The notes under the pieces are model-generated. The model was not told the DNA's origin. It searched no databases and saw nothing but the letters and a program-made list of their open reading frames with translations. Shown piece by piece: positions 20,883 to 32,181 of a stretch of DNA of 64,000 nucleotides; the first letter of the stretch is position 1, and each line of letters starts with the position of its first letter. The translations under genes and the position numbers were made by a program. Source of the stretch: Onthophagus taurus (taxonomy: Eukaryota; Arthropoda; Insecta; Coleoptera; Scarabaeidae); contig NC_091971.1 in the NCBI RefSeq assembly GCF_036711975.1, forward strand, positions 27,721,501 through 27,785,500, read 5' to 3'.

Positions 20883-21115
20883 TGTAATAATATCACTTGT
20901 GATAGCGTTAAGCGGTGGCGTTAATATCAAAAAAATAAAAAGTCATAGAAACAAAAAAAAAAAGATTTACTATCTTTTACATAAAATCTATCTTTAACAT
21001 AAAAAAGTGTTAAGTCGGATTTTTGAATTAACGAATTTCTGTTTGAACCTGCTCCCAAAAAAATCTGTTATATATTTAAAAATTGTGTTTTGATATAAAA
21101 TAGACGTTCATCACA
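20883..21115 (+). repeat. 3' LTR of the Gypsy-type element
   Basis: 233 bp, TGTAATAATATC...TTCATCACA, preceded by a purine tract. Confidence 0.85.
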
Positions 21116-21870
21116 GTATCAAATCGTGATTACTTTCAATACAAAATAAACGAACCCAGTAAGCTTAATGTTTGATCCTCTCGGCTTATTAAGTCTTATG
21201 CTAATACGAGCCAAGATTATCATCCAAAAGCTATGGCAACTTCAAATAAATTGGGATGAATTTACCTCCAGTGGTTGCACTGCAATGGCAACGTTTTACG
21301 AACGATTTGATTCATATAAATATCAACGAAATATCAAGGCATGTAGTAAGAGTAGTACGGTTGTGCAATTTACCTGCGATCAATTGATACCAACGGAACC
21401 ATCAATTGCAGCTTGCTATGTGCCAAATCTTGCGTTGCTCCTTTGAAAGCTACAACGTTACCTAGACTTGAACTATGTGCATCACTTTTATTGTGAAGAC
21501 TCGTAAAAATATGCTCGAAACAATTGAAGATTAAAATCCATGCCACAAATCTTTGGACTGATTCTACAATCACCTTATGTTGGATAAATACTGAATCATC
21601 AAGATGGAAGATATTCGTGGCTAATCGAGTAGCTGAAATACAATTAAATACAAAGGAAGCTAAATGGTATCACGTAAGCACCACGGAAAATCCCGCTGAC
21701 ATTATTTCGCGCGATACAACACCGTCCAAACTTGTTAACTCCAAACTTTGGTGGACCGGACCATCATTTTTAAAAGAAAACTTCATATATGGTATCGCGA
21801 AAGGGAAGACAAGGGCAATACAGATATTGTGCAATTACCTGAAATTTAGAGAAAACAAACAATGTTGAAT
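21116..21870 (+). pseudogene. BEL/Pao pol, downstream part (RT end, RNase H)
   Basis: Resumes the frame left at 14995: SNRDYFQYKINEPSKLN, then (after a small deletion) FDPLGLLSLMLIRAKIIIQK LWQLQINWDE, and RNase H-like LWTDSTITLCWINTESSRWK, FVANRVAEIQ, STTENPADIISRDTTP and LWWTGPSFL, the D-S-x-x-x-L-x-W-I and NPAD motifs of BEL/Pao. Two frameshifts (21446, 21520). Continues no further than about 21870; 21871-22003 is not recognisable. Confidence 0.85.
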
Positions 21871-22003
21871 AATATAACGTATGTTATAGCGCTGGTTATC
21901 ACTTCTTCGTAACGAATAACAATTTGCTGCTTTTTGTTGTAACGAATTATTTATTGTTAAAGGTACGACACGACTCAAACGACGCTCTTACAAAAATCTT
22001 ATT

Positions 22004-22205
22004 AATTTTTTTTTTTTTTTGCGCTGAGGAGGAGAAAATGCGTTACGCACCCCGGCCTACTGTTGGCGCTTGTAGATGGTGATGTGTTGGGAAATATTTC
22101 GGCCGGAAGTGTTGGACTCTAGTCCCTAAGTTACCCACTAAAAACTCCCCCTCTTTCCCCAGCTCCGGGACCACCCTTCTGGGTATTTCATCGGAGCATT
22201 TCGTG
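22004..22205 (-). mobile_element. 5'-truncated non-LTR retrotransposon 3' end, copy 2
   Basis: Inverted match to 11038-11237 with poly(T) (poly(A) on the minus strand) at 22004-22020. Truncated at about 22205. Confidence 0.65.
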
Positions 22206-22797
22206 TGCTTGGGGATCCCCCATCCGTCTTCTGTGATTCTTTAGTACTTTAGTGGATCTACTGCACTTCAAATACAGGTACGTAGGCATCGAAGACTCCA
22301 CGTCGGGTTAAGGTACGTATAACAAAATAAAAACATATGGTTACTTTTACGTTTGCATTTAAGACCGTTAACTTACAGGCATCGGAGGGGGGTTCTTCGT
22401 CCCGTCGGGGATCCCCCCTCCGTCTTCAGCAGTTGGATCAGCTCCACGTCGGGTCCAGGTACGTAGGTATCGGAGGGGGGCTCTTCGTCCCGTCGGGGAT
22501 CCCCACTCCGACTTCAGCAGTTGAATCAACTTCACGTTGGGTCCAGGTACGTATAAAAAATTAAAAATATGTGATTACTTCTAGGTTTGCATATAAAACC
22601 GTAAACTTACAGGTATCGGAGGGGGGCTCTTCGTCCCATCGGGGTTCCCCCCTCCGGCATCAGGACGCGCTTGTTGTCAACAACAACGAAAACAAAACAA
22701 AAACCTCTTATTGCTATGATTCTTGACAAATAGAAAAACTAATTTAAATACAAATAAAAAAAGCAAAAATATGTATAAAAAAGATACAAATTACAAC
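22206..22797 (-). repeat. probable BEL/Pao 3' LTR with tandem GC-rich hairpin units
   Basis: On the minus strand a purine/G-rich tract (AAAGGCGGGGGGCA) at 22810-22797 is followed by TGTTGTAATTTG, the likely LTR start. Within it, at 22380-22680 and in weaker form at 22200-22320, an about 80-bp unit (ATCGGAGGGGGGCTCTTCGT ... GGATCCCC-type) repeats three to four times, each able to fold as a GC hairpin, with a 57-bp AT spacer repeated twice. The far end of the LTR was not found. Confidence 0.45.
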
Positions 22798-22903
22798 ATG
22801 CCCCCCGCCTTTCAAAAGAAAAATTAGTGAGCATATGGGAGGGGGGAGCGCTAAAGAAAACATATTTTAACAAATTATTTGATTGTCTATATCTAATAGA
22901 CAA

Positions 22904-23355
22904 TCACCTAAGGTTTGTCATTGGAAGCGGGCAAAGTTTATTGGTTGGTCGTTTGATAATCCCGTTGGTGGTGCGTACGGTAGCAACTCTTGCAATACCA
23001 TCGGATCCAGGGTGTAAAGCGATAATGCGACCATATAACTACTTCAATGTTGGTAAGTTGTTATCCTTTACTACAACCAATTCATCAATTTTAAGATTCT
23101 CTGTTTTAGTTGACCACTTGGAACGGCGTTGGAGTTCCGAAATGTATTCCTTTGACCAACGCTTCCAAAAGTCTTGCTGAATTCGTTGCGTATATTGATA
23201 GTGGGATAGCCGATTTAACTTGACGTGATCCAGGCTTGGATCTGGTGGGGCCGAAAGCGTTCTCCCAATTAAGAAATGAGCAGGAGTTAAGGGTGTTAAA
23301 TCATTGGACATGGATTCGTGGACAAGGGTGACAAAGGGCGAGAATTTAGGATAGC
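22904..23355 (-). pseudogene. BEL/Pao integrase C-terminus
   Basis: Minus-strand frame: IEAILNSRPLSPLSTNP, a 1-base shift near 23312, then LTPLTPAHFLIGRTLSAPPD, QRIQQDFWKRWSKEYISELQ, ENLKIDELVVVKDNNLPTLK, an in-frame stop where a Trp is expected (23027), then YGRIIALHPGSDGIARVATV and the end KLCPLPMTN. This is the conserved C-terminal domain after the BEL/Pao integrase. One stop and one shift make it dead. Opposite in orientation to the BEL/Pao gene at 14-21 kb, so a separate copy or a rearranged part of it. Confidence 0.8.
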
Positions 23356-23399
23356 TTCAATTTGAATCAAAACTCTTCAATGAATTTAATAAATTTTTC

Positions 23400-23518
23400 A
23401 GTTTAAACTAAATTCATAGATTTACCTATCATCCCCCAAAGCAACGGTATTCTGGAGAGATTTCACAGATCTTTAAAAACTGCTCTTATTGCAAGAGGTA
23501 ATACAGACCGTTACATAG
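23400..23518 (+). pseudogene. Gypsy-type integrase core fragment
   Basis: About 40 codons reading PIIPQSNGILERFHRSLKTA LIARGNTDR, the C-terminal part of the retroviral-type integrase core with its catalytic Glu in ILERFH. Cut on the right by the Tc1-like element at 23521. Confidence 0.7.
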
Positions 23519-23744
23519 TATACCGGGTGTCCCTCAAAAGTGGCTCACCCCCATATTTTTCTTTATTATTGGTGATATAAGAAAACCATTTGGAATGCAT
23601 AGTTGGGTCGCTAAAACGGAGTATTACGACATGAAATCATTCTTTTTGTACTTCCGGTTATACCGGATGTGAGTACTAATTTCGCTATTTTTTTAGATCT
23701 ATAATTTTTCTTTCTTCAATTGGGTTGATAGTATAATTTCACAT

Positions 23745-24217
23745 AACTTTTACTTGAAAAAATTTTCACGATAGCTTATAATTTTTGAAAAAAAAATTAT
23801 TTTCGTTATTTTATAACGTTTTAGTACTTTCTGAAAATGTATTACAACTTTTGACGCATAGTAGCTAGGTTAATAGTATAAACTACGTTATGTCCCTCTT
23901 GATTTGCTATTTCTCTAAAATAATTGAATTAAACTTAATTGTTTGATCGCATTTTTCTTTTAAAACTAATTTAATACAACTGTTAATTTACACCATTATT
24001 AAAAAAGAACCAGTGATTAAAGCATAGCAGTGATCACTGCTCGAGAAATAGCAAATCAAGAGGGACATAGCGTAGTTTATACTATTAACCTAGCTACTAT
24101 GCGTCAAAAGTTGTAATACATTTTCCGAAGGTACTAAAAACGTTAAAAAACAACGAAAATAATTTTTTTTTTTTTTAAATTATAAGCAATCGTGAAAATT
24201 TTTTCAAGTAAAAGGTA
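23745..24217. repeat. inverted repeat, about 170-bp arms, inside the Tc1-like element
   Basis: Arms 23745-23912 and 24044-24217 match inversely (for example GCTAGGTTAATAGTATAAAC and its complement). The 130-bp spacer holds CAGTGATCACTG. Either a foldback insertion or an inverted duplication of the element's own 5' region. Confidence 0.7.
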
Positions 24218-25204
24218 TGTGAATGTTTGAGGGTATGCACATTGAGGGTGTATCGTTCCGTGAAATTGCGCGTTGTCTCGACCGGTCGTTATCGGCAGTG
24301 CAACGGGCATGACGAGAATGGTCTGAGGTAGGACATAGGTACCTTCAGCCGCGGCCGGGAGGCCCTGCGTGACCCCAGCACACGAGGATCGCGCTCTTGT
24401 GCTCAGCGCTTTAGCGTCGTGTGAGTCCTCCTCAAGGCAACTTGGAGCTGTTTGGCCACCGGCAGGGGAAGGCGCACTCACTACGCGAACTGTACGGTGG
24501 CGTTTGGTAAATAGTGGACTGCGCATGCGTCGTGCGAAACAGCGGATTCCAGTAACATCAGAGCACCGCAGCATACGTCACGAGTGGGTCAACGCTAGGA
24601 ATGTACGGTTGCCGAGTAGAGGGACATTTTGTTTTCCGACGAATCAAGATTCGAATTGAGCATCGGTGATGCGCGAATTTTAGTTCGTCGGAGACGTGGT
24701 GATCGTCTACTCGAGCAGTGCGTGCAAGAATGCCCTATCCACCGACAACCGAGCATTATGGTTTGGGGTGCTATTACACATGGTGGACGTACACGTCTGC
24801 TGCGTGTATAGCAGACCATCACGGGTCAATGATACGTAGATGAGGTGCTACGGTCCGTTGTGCTTCCCTACGTTCGGCAGCGCCCAGGTCTGCTATACAT
24901 GCACGACAACGTACGACAGCACATCGGGCGTGTTGTACAGACCTTTGTGGAAGAGCACCGTATGCGAATGCTTCCATGGCTAGCTCGGTTTCCGCATCTG
25001 AATCCGATCAAACATATTTGGGAAATGACTGGTCGGAGACTTCTACGTTATCCGGCTTCCTCGGCTAACGTTGAGGAGCTATGGAGGCGAGTTGAGGTGG
25101 CACGGTTGGCCATCCCTCTTGCTACAATACAGCGACGTATAGACTCCATGCCACGTCGTGTAGCGATGGTACGCGAAGCTCACGGGGTATACTCTCGCTA
25201 TTGA
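24205..25204 (+). pseudogene. Tc1-like DD34E transposase
   Basis: Reads, through several shifts: IEGVSFREIARCLDRSLSAV (HTH, 24240), RTVRWRLVNSGLRMRRAKQR (second HTH, 24500), FSDESRFELSIGD (D1, 24630), IMVWGAITHGGRTRL, LYMHDNVRQHIGRVVQTFVE (D2; usual form is QDNARPH), ARFPHLNPIKHIWE (E). Stops or shifts near 24365, 24660 and 24812. Altered D2 box and frame breaks show it is inactive. Confidence 0.8.
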
Positions 25205-25670
25205 TGTTTCTCATCCCAGCAGAGTTGTGCTGCTCTCCATGTAAGAGTAAGTTACACTACTTTAGTACTACTTCCATACCAAATTTTATTGCGCTAGACC
25301 AGCGCGTTCAGATTATACAGGGTGTGCTCGTGAATTATTTCCAACAGTGTATCACCAATAATAAAGAAAAATATGGGGGTGAGCCACTTTTGAGGGACAC
25401 CCGGTATAGATTATACAAGTAAGGACAAGTGTTTTTTTTTGACTTTTAACATTTTATTTTTGTATACGCGTGTTGGGCGATATTTCAATGTTTTACCGCT
25501 TGGTGCAGCACTGTTTGTTTTGTTTTGATGTGATTTAAGGTTAGATTTCTGATATTTCACATGGTTTGTTAGTTAGCGTTTGTTTTTAGTGTTGCTTTAG
25601 TTTTCGTATTGTTTATTAAGTTTTTTTGTAGTGATTAAGTTTAGTTAGTTTAATTTTTAAGTGCGTTACA

Positions 25671-25703
25671 ATGAACATAGAACGCTTGGACGTTAAGTCG
25701 GTA
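25671..25703 (+). pseudogene. THAP-domain exon, 5' part (start codon side)
   Basis: ATG at 25671 reads MNIERLDVKS, then the pogo element enters at the TA 25702-25703. The frame continues after the element (31716) with CVVRSCCRTYGHTGTTLHKF, giving the C-x-x-x-x-C start of a THAP zinc finger. One TA kept between them leaves the frame unbroken. Confidence 0.7.
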
Positions 25704-26211
25704 CAGTCAATAGCCCGTACTTGGGACAGGTATCTAACTTGGGACAGGTATCTAACTTGGGACAAAAAGAGACATTCTACTTTTTTGGGTTGGCCAACCT
25801 GATGAGTGAAGTTTGACAGCTGGGAATGGCAGTATTTGTCTTTTGTTTACTTTGTTGCTCAGAAGATTAGTCTGCTGCTGCTTGAATTCGCATATTAAAG
25901 AAGAATTTGGCGGTTAGTTTTTTATGTGAAAAACTGATTATTTCGTTAGTCAAAATAACTTTAATTGCCCTGAGTGTACCATTATTGTTAGAGATTTGTA
26001 GCTTGGTGTTGTGTTAAGCCTATTAGGTTATAAAACAAGCCTAATGGCTGTATTGATAATCAAAGCTTATATATTTAGGTTATATACATTTTTTGAAAAA
26101 GGTGCACACCTATGCCTAACTTGGGACACCGTCTCAAGTGGGACACGAGTTTTTCCCTTGCTTTTTAGATTACAATTTCGATTTTTTTTTTAAGTTGGTC
26201 CTGATAACTAA

Positions 26212-29200
26212 ATGAATAAGAAGCAATATCATGTTTTTAATGAAAAAAACATTACCAAGGCTGCCAATGCGGTTAAAAACGGGATGTCATACCGTAAAGC
26301 TGAAAAGAAATTTGGCGTCCCTAAGTCGTCCATACGAAGAAGAGTCAAAAATAAACAGCAGAACCAATATGGACGTCCTCCAGTGTTCAACAATGATGAA
26401 GAAAGGAAAATCACTGAGTGTATCGCTCTAGCTGTCGAGTGGGGATTTCCACTGACAAGTTTTGACATAAGATGCATTGTTAAAAAAATGTTAGATAAAA
26501 ATGGACTAAATGAGCCCCGGTTTAAAAATAATATGCCTGAGATCAAATGGATAAAAGGTTTTCTAAAGAGGCAGAGTGAAGAATTAAAGGGCCGCCTATG
26601 TAAAAATATCAAAAGAGCAACAGCTGGGGTCACCCCAGAAGTAATAGAGTCCTACTTTAGTGAACTAGCAATATCTTTAAAGGATGTTTCCCCAGAGGCA
26701 ATCATTAATTATGACGAAACAAGCATCCAAGACGATCCAGGCAAGAGTAAAGTCATTGTAAAAAGAAAATGCAAACGCCCAGAGCGAATCATGGACTTTT
26801 CCAAGTCCAATTTTTCAGTAATGTTTGCTGGAACAGCCAGCAGTATAGCCTTACCACCGTATATTGTATACAAGGCTGATAATATGTACAACACTTGGAC
26901 CGAAGGGGGTCCCGTAGGAGCACGCTTTAATCGATCTAAATCTGGATGGTTTGAAGGTGCCCTCTTTGAGGACTGGTTTATGTCAATTGCACTGCCATAC
27001 TTCAAAAAGCTTGGTGACGTCCCTAAGGCCATTATCGGAGACAATCTTTCTAGCCACTTATCAGTTGGAATTTTAGAGGCTTGCATAAAATATAACATAC
27101 GGTTCATCCTCTTGCCTCCTAACAGCACCCACTTATGTCAGCCTCTTGATTTGGCCTTCTTCAGTCCCCTCAAGACAACGTGGAGAAAACAGCTTACAGA
27201 GTGGAAAGAAAAATTTAAAGGGACTATACGAAAGGATCAATTCGCAAGGTTGTTGAAAAAGACCTTCGATCAGATTGAGAGCAACATACCTGCTAATCTG
27301 AAAGCAGGATTTTTGAAAAGTGGGATTTTTCCGTTAAACAAAAATAAAATTCTTGTATGTCTGCCTAAAGTGTCCTATGAATCACATGACGCAAGTAATA
27401 ATTCACGTGCAGCATGGACAACAGCTTTCCAGGAATTTCTCAAAGAGACACGAACAAAGGAAACTAGTGTCCAACCAAGGAAAAAGAAAATCAATATTAC
27501 GCTAGGCAAAAGTGTATCAGAAGGTGAGTTTGTAGAAGAGTTGAAGGCTATTGAAGAAGAAAAAACTAAAGACTCGAAGGAAAGAAGGGGTCAGAAAAAG
27601 GGACAGAACAGAATCAAAAGCAAGTGTTTAAAGAGACAGGAGAAAGATAACAGAGAAAAGGAGTCAAACAATGGAAAAAAACGAAAATCTTTCCATGACA
27701 GTATTTCCTCAAATGGAGATGAAGATTGGTCTGTACTGTTCGATGATGAAGTTGCCGAAGAAATTGATAATGAAACGTCCCAAGAACAATTTCTACTTGA
27801 ATGTCATAGGTTGGATGAAAGCTATGAACAGGTGGATTTTGAAGAGATGCCATCAACCTCAGCGAATGAAGATGACTTTGTCGTTGTTACCGTTACATAT
27901 GACAGCGGTTCAAAGAAAGAGAGCCGGAAACAGTTCATAGCAAAAGTGATAAAAAAACATAGTAATGGGAAGATGACAGTAAAGTACCGTATTTTCTCGA
28001 ATGTAATACGCACCTTTTTTACAAATTTTATGTGCTCTAAAATGAAATGCGGATTACAATCGGGTGCGGATTAGATTCGCAGTCGTATAGTTGCAATTTG
28101 GAAAATAGTAAAATAAAATCACATTATAACAATAACACTTTATTAAGGGTTTTAGAACGATATTTACATTTTTATGTATCATTTTCTTCCCATATTACGT
28201 CATCTTCGGATCAATACAGATCAATTCGGATTATACAAAACTTCGTAAATGATGTTATAATATTGTTTTCAGGGAACGTTTTCCATGTCGCCTACACTCA
28301 CTGAGCAAGTTCAGAAGCTCCTTTAATTGCTCCCGGTTTTGTTAATTCTCGAGTTTGTTAATATACATATACATACACAGGTTGTAGTATGGATGTTATT
28401 CCACCAGGTATTATTATTATGACAAGAAGTCTAAACCAAGGGCAATCACTCTATGATTAATTAATATCCTTATTTAATAATCCTCCTGGTCTAAGACTCC
28501 ATACTTGTCTTAATCATTCCATCATCAGCTTTTTCATTATCTATCCTTTTTGTTGTGCCCTAACTAGGACGTCATTCGGGAAGTCTTTCAGATTTCAGAA
28601 TGGTTTTTTTCTCAATATTACTAATGACAGCAATTTTTCCCTATCACTTGTTACTGCTAGCATCAATGTTATGCGCAATTTTTCGCAACCACATGTTTAT
28701 AAAGAAATTTCCCACACACCTCTGCTTTCCAGTGTGTAATTGGGTGGCATATCCAGATATACTACCATTTCGTTGACATTTACAGTTTGAGACAAATTGA
28801 AATTTTCTTGAAAATCATTAGGAGCTTTTGGGAAATTGTAGTTCTGCGCCTCAACGATAACCCCATTCGGCGCATAAATCCTACAGTCCAACCTTTGCTA
28901 GTATTAAACATTTTTTAGTCCCTTCTATCGTTTTTCTTGAGAGAACTAGAAAACTGCCTCGTCAATTTCATGAAATCGTCTCCCCTTTAGCCCGGTAAAT
29001 TTTTTGCACGATGCCTCACAGTCTGCAATAGCTACTTTGTCTTTCTGCAACAGCCGCAATGTTACTCTCATTAACAGCAAAAATTGTACCAGCTTTTCGA
29101 TTTCCTTAACGCTAACTTAATAACATCTCTTTAAACTTTGCTGTATAGAAGAATCTTTTAGATTTTTGCTATTTTTTTTATAATTACGCTATTATATGTA

Positions 29201-29695
29201 TAATTAAGCACACACCACGTTCGAGCTACTACGAGGGCATTATATGAACGGCATTCGTGCTAGGCATTACTATTTATTTTCCAATTTTTTCTGGCTTGGT
29301 AAATTTAAAGTCTAGTCTAATAAAAACTCGTCGTAAGCAAGGTTTCTTTAGGTACATCAGCGTCAGTCAACAGAAAAAATATATATTTATAAATATATAT
29401 ATATATTTATTATATATTATATTATAACAACAAGCATCGCATCGTTTTGGTGTTGTCGAATTGCTCAAAGAAAGATGCGGATTACATTCGCAAACTAAAT
29501 TTATTTACCACTATGCATTTTTAAAATCGGGGTGCGGATTAGATTCGAGTGCGGATAAGATTCGAGAAAATACGGTATATACGACAATATAAAGGTTCCA
29601 AGTATATTTTTGTGTTTCCTGACGTGGATGATATCGAGGAGGACGTGGACCTTTCTAAATTAGGTCCAAAGTTGTCAAGCCCGAAAGTGAAGTGA
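26212..29695 (+). pseudogene. pogo-type DDE_1 transposase 1, interrupted near its C-terminus
   Basis: Open for about 590 codons from MNKKQYHVFNEKN. N-terminal psq-type HTH (SYRKAEKKFGVPKSSIRRRV), a CENP-B-like HTH (residues 65-130), then the DDE_1 core: AIINYDETSIQDDPG (D1), AIIGDNLSSHLS (D2), LLPPNSTHLCQPLDLAFFSP (D3, so DDxD). A Lys/Glu-rich C-terminal region follows. After KMTVK (27985) the TA-flanked element enters; the frame resumes at 29576 with RQYKGSKYIFVFPDVDDIEE and stops at 29693. The core is intact; only the extreme C-terminus is split. Confidence 0.85.
27987..29575. mobile_element. 1589-bp non-coding TA-flanked element inside the pogo ORF
   Basis: TIRs CCGTATTTTCTCGAATGTAA (left) and the inverted CCGTATTTTCTCGAATCTTA (right), with repeats of TGCGGATTAGATTCG just inside both ends. 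TA duplicated. The interior has a TA microsatellite (29385-29430) and a 64-aa minus ORF (28697-28891, starts MDCRIYAPNGVIVEAQNYNF) that I do not recognise. Likely mobilised in trans by a Tc1/mariner-type enzyme. Confidence 0.75.
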
Positions 29696-29800
29696 GGGGT
29701 AGATATTTTTTCAATATGAACTGGTAGAAAAAGGTAGTAGTATGGAGCAAAAGTTTTTTCAAACAAGAAAAATGTTAGGTTAGGTTAGTTTTACGGAGTG

Positions 29801-31361
29801 TGTAGCGCCGTAAATTCCAAACAAGACACAAATTGATAGGATCGGGCTCCGGTAACTCAGTAAAGAAGGGAGGGTTCTGATCTAAATAAGGGCGCCACGA
29901 ACTTAAACCGAAACCTATCAATACAAACCTTTGACCCAGTAAGTCCGAATCCAATGTCAAAGGAAAAGAAACAAGTACTAACATACACAAAAAAAAAAAA
30001 TGTTGAGATAATAGATTCAAATAACTATATTGAAATGTGTTCAAAAATTGACTAACTTTGTTAATCAAAATAATTATATTAATAATATATCTAGTATTAT
30101 ACCAATAATGTTCTTTAATAATGAAAAGTAAGGATATAAAGTAAGGCTTTTGACTCGAGAAACCAAAAATAAAATACAAATAATAAAATCCTGAAAGAAA
30201 GTAAAATTAGTACACAATAAATTATCATCAGCTGATGTAAATATAATTGTGGGACACCCAAAATAAGTGTCAAAAAAAGTAAACAAGCCCGTAACGTCCA
30301 AGCGATAAGTTAACAAAATTAAAAGAAAAATATCTATCTTAATAAATTTTAAATCGGTGATAATAACAAAAAGATATATATATATATATATTGAGTTGAA
30401 GACTCTTAATCAAAAAAAAGTATTAATTAATTAATTAATCATTAAATCAAAAACACGAAGAATTAAATCTTTCTCTTATAGATACTAATCCTGAATTGCG
30501 CCAAGACCGCCAAGACACGTCCGACGTCCAAAAGGTTATGTTTGGTTATGTTTTACTTGCGTAGACCCTTTGCGCAGCTTCCTATCCCTCTCTCTTTCTT
30601 CGGAAGGAACCGGACGTAGAAAACGGAAATTAAGATGGCTGCTCTCAGGAAATGTAAACCACGAGGTCGAAACCTCCACGAAGACGATGGTTGGTTGACG
30701 TAAGATTGGATTCGATGCTTTACGACGGAAAACCTCTTGCTCGAAGATATATATATATAAATATATATATATTAGTAAAAGTTTATAATAAGACGCAAAC
30801 ATAAAAAGCCTAAAGGCAAAACAAAAATTAAAATCCGAAATATGAATGAACAAAAACCCTTAACCCAAAAATAAACAATGCAAAATCCCAATTATGAAAA
30901 TAACAAAGCGTTTTACCTGACGATCTATAACGGCTTCACGTGATGGGTGAAATAAACCACGAATAAATCCGGAAAAAAACTATCCGATGAAACACTCCAA
31001 CAGGTGCCAAAATAAATGAGTATAAGAGCCAATCCGGAAAATCCGCAAACGAAGATCTTGCCAAAACACCAATGCAAAACTCTTCTAAGACACTCTTATC
31101 TCAAAAACGTGGTATCAGCCCATTTAAAAATCAGACGCCTCCTCAATCGAACCCAAAGACACAACGGTTCGAAGACGACTGGTTAAACCGCTTGTAACCA
31201 CGAAAACAATATCTAACCGGAAATAAATCCCCCCACCCCAATCAATCATAACATAATAAAAATCACTAAAAATGCATCGAATCTTACGTCAAACCAACCA
31301 TAGATGGTGTTAAATTATGAAAACAATAAAATTACGAAAAATGAAAATAAAAACCGCTACA
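29801..31361. mobile_element. solo LTR (1561 bp), target duplication AGTG
   Basis: Ends TGTAGCG...CGCTACA, flanked by AGTG at 29797-29800 and 31362-31365. No internal coding. Contains an inverted pair (30676-30718 with 31265-31303, ATGGTTGGTTGACGTAAGAT type) and two TA microsatellites (30374-30390, 30748-30772). Confidence 0.65.
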
Positions 31362-31717
31362 AGTGACCCCAATTTGTTAGTTAACTCAATTGAAGTTTTT
31401 TTCTCACCTAGAACACTAAAAAAGTTGAAAAAAACATTTATGGTGTCTCAAGTTAGAAACTAGCAGTCAAAACATGGTATGTACACATATTAAAATAAAG
31501 GGGTGTCCCAAGTTAGGTGCAGGTATTCCTTACTTGGGACAGTTACATTTTTTTTAACAAACCAAAGAAACAAATTAATGAAAGGCAAATCCATATTCGG
31601 TAAGTACAAGGGTCCTTCAAAGTTTTGGCATACTTTTTAAATCATTAATTGCTTAATATTATATTTTCTTTGATATAGGAATCTAAAAACTGTCCCAAGT
31701 ACGGGCTATTGACTGTA

Positions 31718-32094
31718 TGTGTAGTGCGCAGTTGTTGCCGTACATATGGTCATACCGGAACAACCCTTCATAAATTTCCTACAAATAAGTACAGGTATGT
31801 TCATAGAGGTTTTTATTTATATTTTAAACTTTACTTTAATGTAAACTAAATATTAATAGGTGTATGCAGTGGGCTACAGCTTGTAAACGACTTGATTTAA
31901 TAAAAAAAATGGATGGTACTGGCAAGATTTCGCCTTATTTTCGAGTGTGTGGTTTACATTTTGAAGATGAGATGTATACAAATGTCCAGAGAAAGCGACT
32001 TCCGCAAAATGCAAAACCTACACGGTATTTGGATGAAGCAGGCTCATCTAACACATCTGCATATAATACAGTATCATGACCAGGTAATGTAATA
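31718..32094 (+). pseudogene. P/THAP9-like transposase, THAP domain
   Basis: 31718-31796 and, after an intron (GTATGTTC...TTAATAG, 31797-31860), 31861-32094: CMQWATACKRLDLIKK, ISPYFRVCGLHFEDEMYTN, LPQNAKPTRYL. The C-x-x-H pair in CGLHF and the P of the AVPTLF-like region complete a C2CH THAP zinc finger, which binds the element's DNA. A TGA at 32077 lies before the next splice donor (CAG/GTAATG), so the exon is damaged. Confidence 0.75.
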
Positions 32095-32181
32095 TTATAC
32101 ATGGTTTCCTGTAGAATACACATTGTTTTATTTTTTTTAACTTTAAACCTTCAATAATAACCTATATTAAACCTTTTACAG

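Larger units (their letters stand above)
14996..21115 (+). mobile_element. Gypsy-type LTR retrotransposon nested in BEL/Pao, internally deleted
   Basis: Bounded by LTRs 14996-15208 and 20883-21115 (TGTAATAATATC...TTCATCACA), flanked by GTAC (14992-14995) and GTAT (21116-21119), a 4-bp target duplication with one change. Removing it with one copy of the target restores the BEL/Pao frame. Inside: primer-binding leader, coiled-coil gag, protease trace, start of RT, then the integrase C-terminus, so most of RT, RNase H and integrase are missing. Two later insertions lie in it (16135-17901, 18891-19423). Without them it is about 3.8 kb, a non-autonomous derivative. Confidence 0.85.
23521..25406 (+). 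mobile_element. Tc1-like transposon, dead copy
   Basis: 57-bp TIRs (23521-23577 and 25350-25406) beginning TACCGGGTGTCCCTCAAAAG, target duplication TA. Contains a frameshifted transposase and an unrelated inverted repeat (23745-23912 against 24044-24217) upstream of it. Confidence 0.85.
25704..31715 (+). mobile_element. pogo-type transposon 1 (subterminal TTGGGAC motifs)
   Basis: TIRs CAGTCAATAGCCCGTACTTG GGACAG at both ends, TA duplicated (25702-25703, 31716-31717). The motif ACTTGGGAC(A) repeats near both ends (25725, 25743, 25759, 26126, 31497-31510, 31540), candidate transposase-binding sites. Two later insertions inflate it: a TA-flanked element (27987-29575) and a solo LTR (29801-31361). 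Without them it is about 2.9 kb. Confidence 0.85.

Noticed and set aside
28490-28530. GCTGATGATGG on the minus strand resembling the ribozyme core
   Set aside because: No GAAA after a possible stem II and no stem-I partner.
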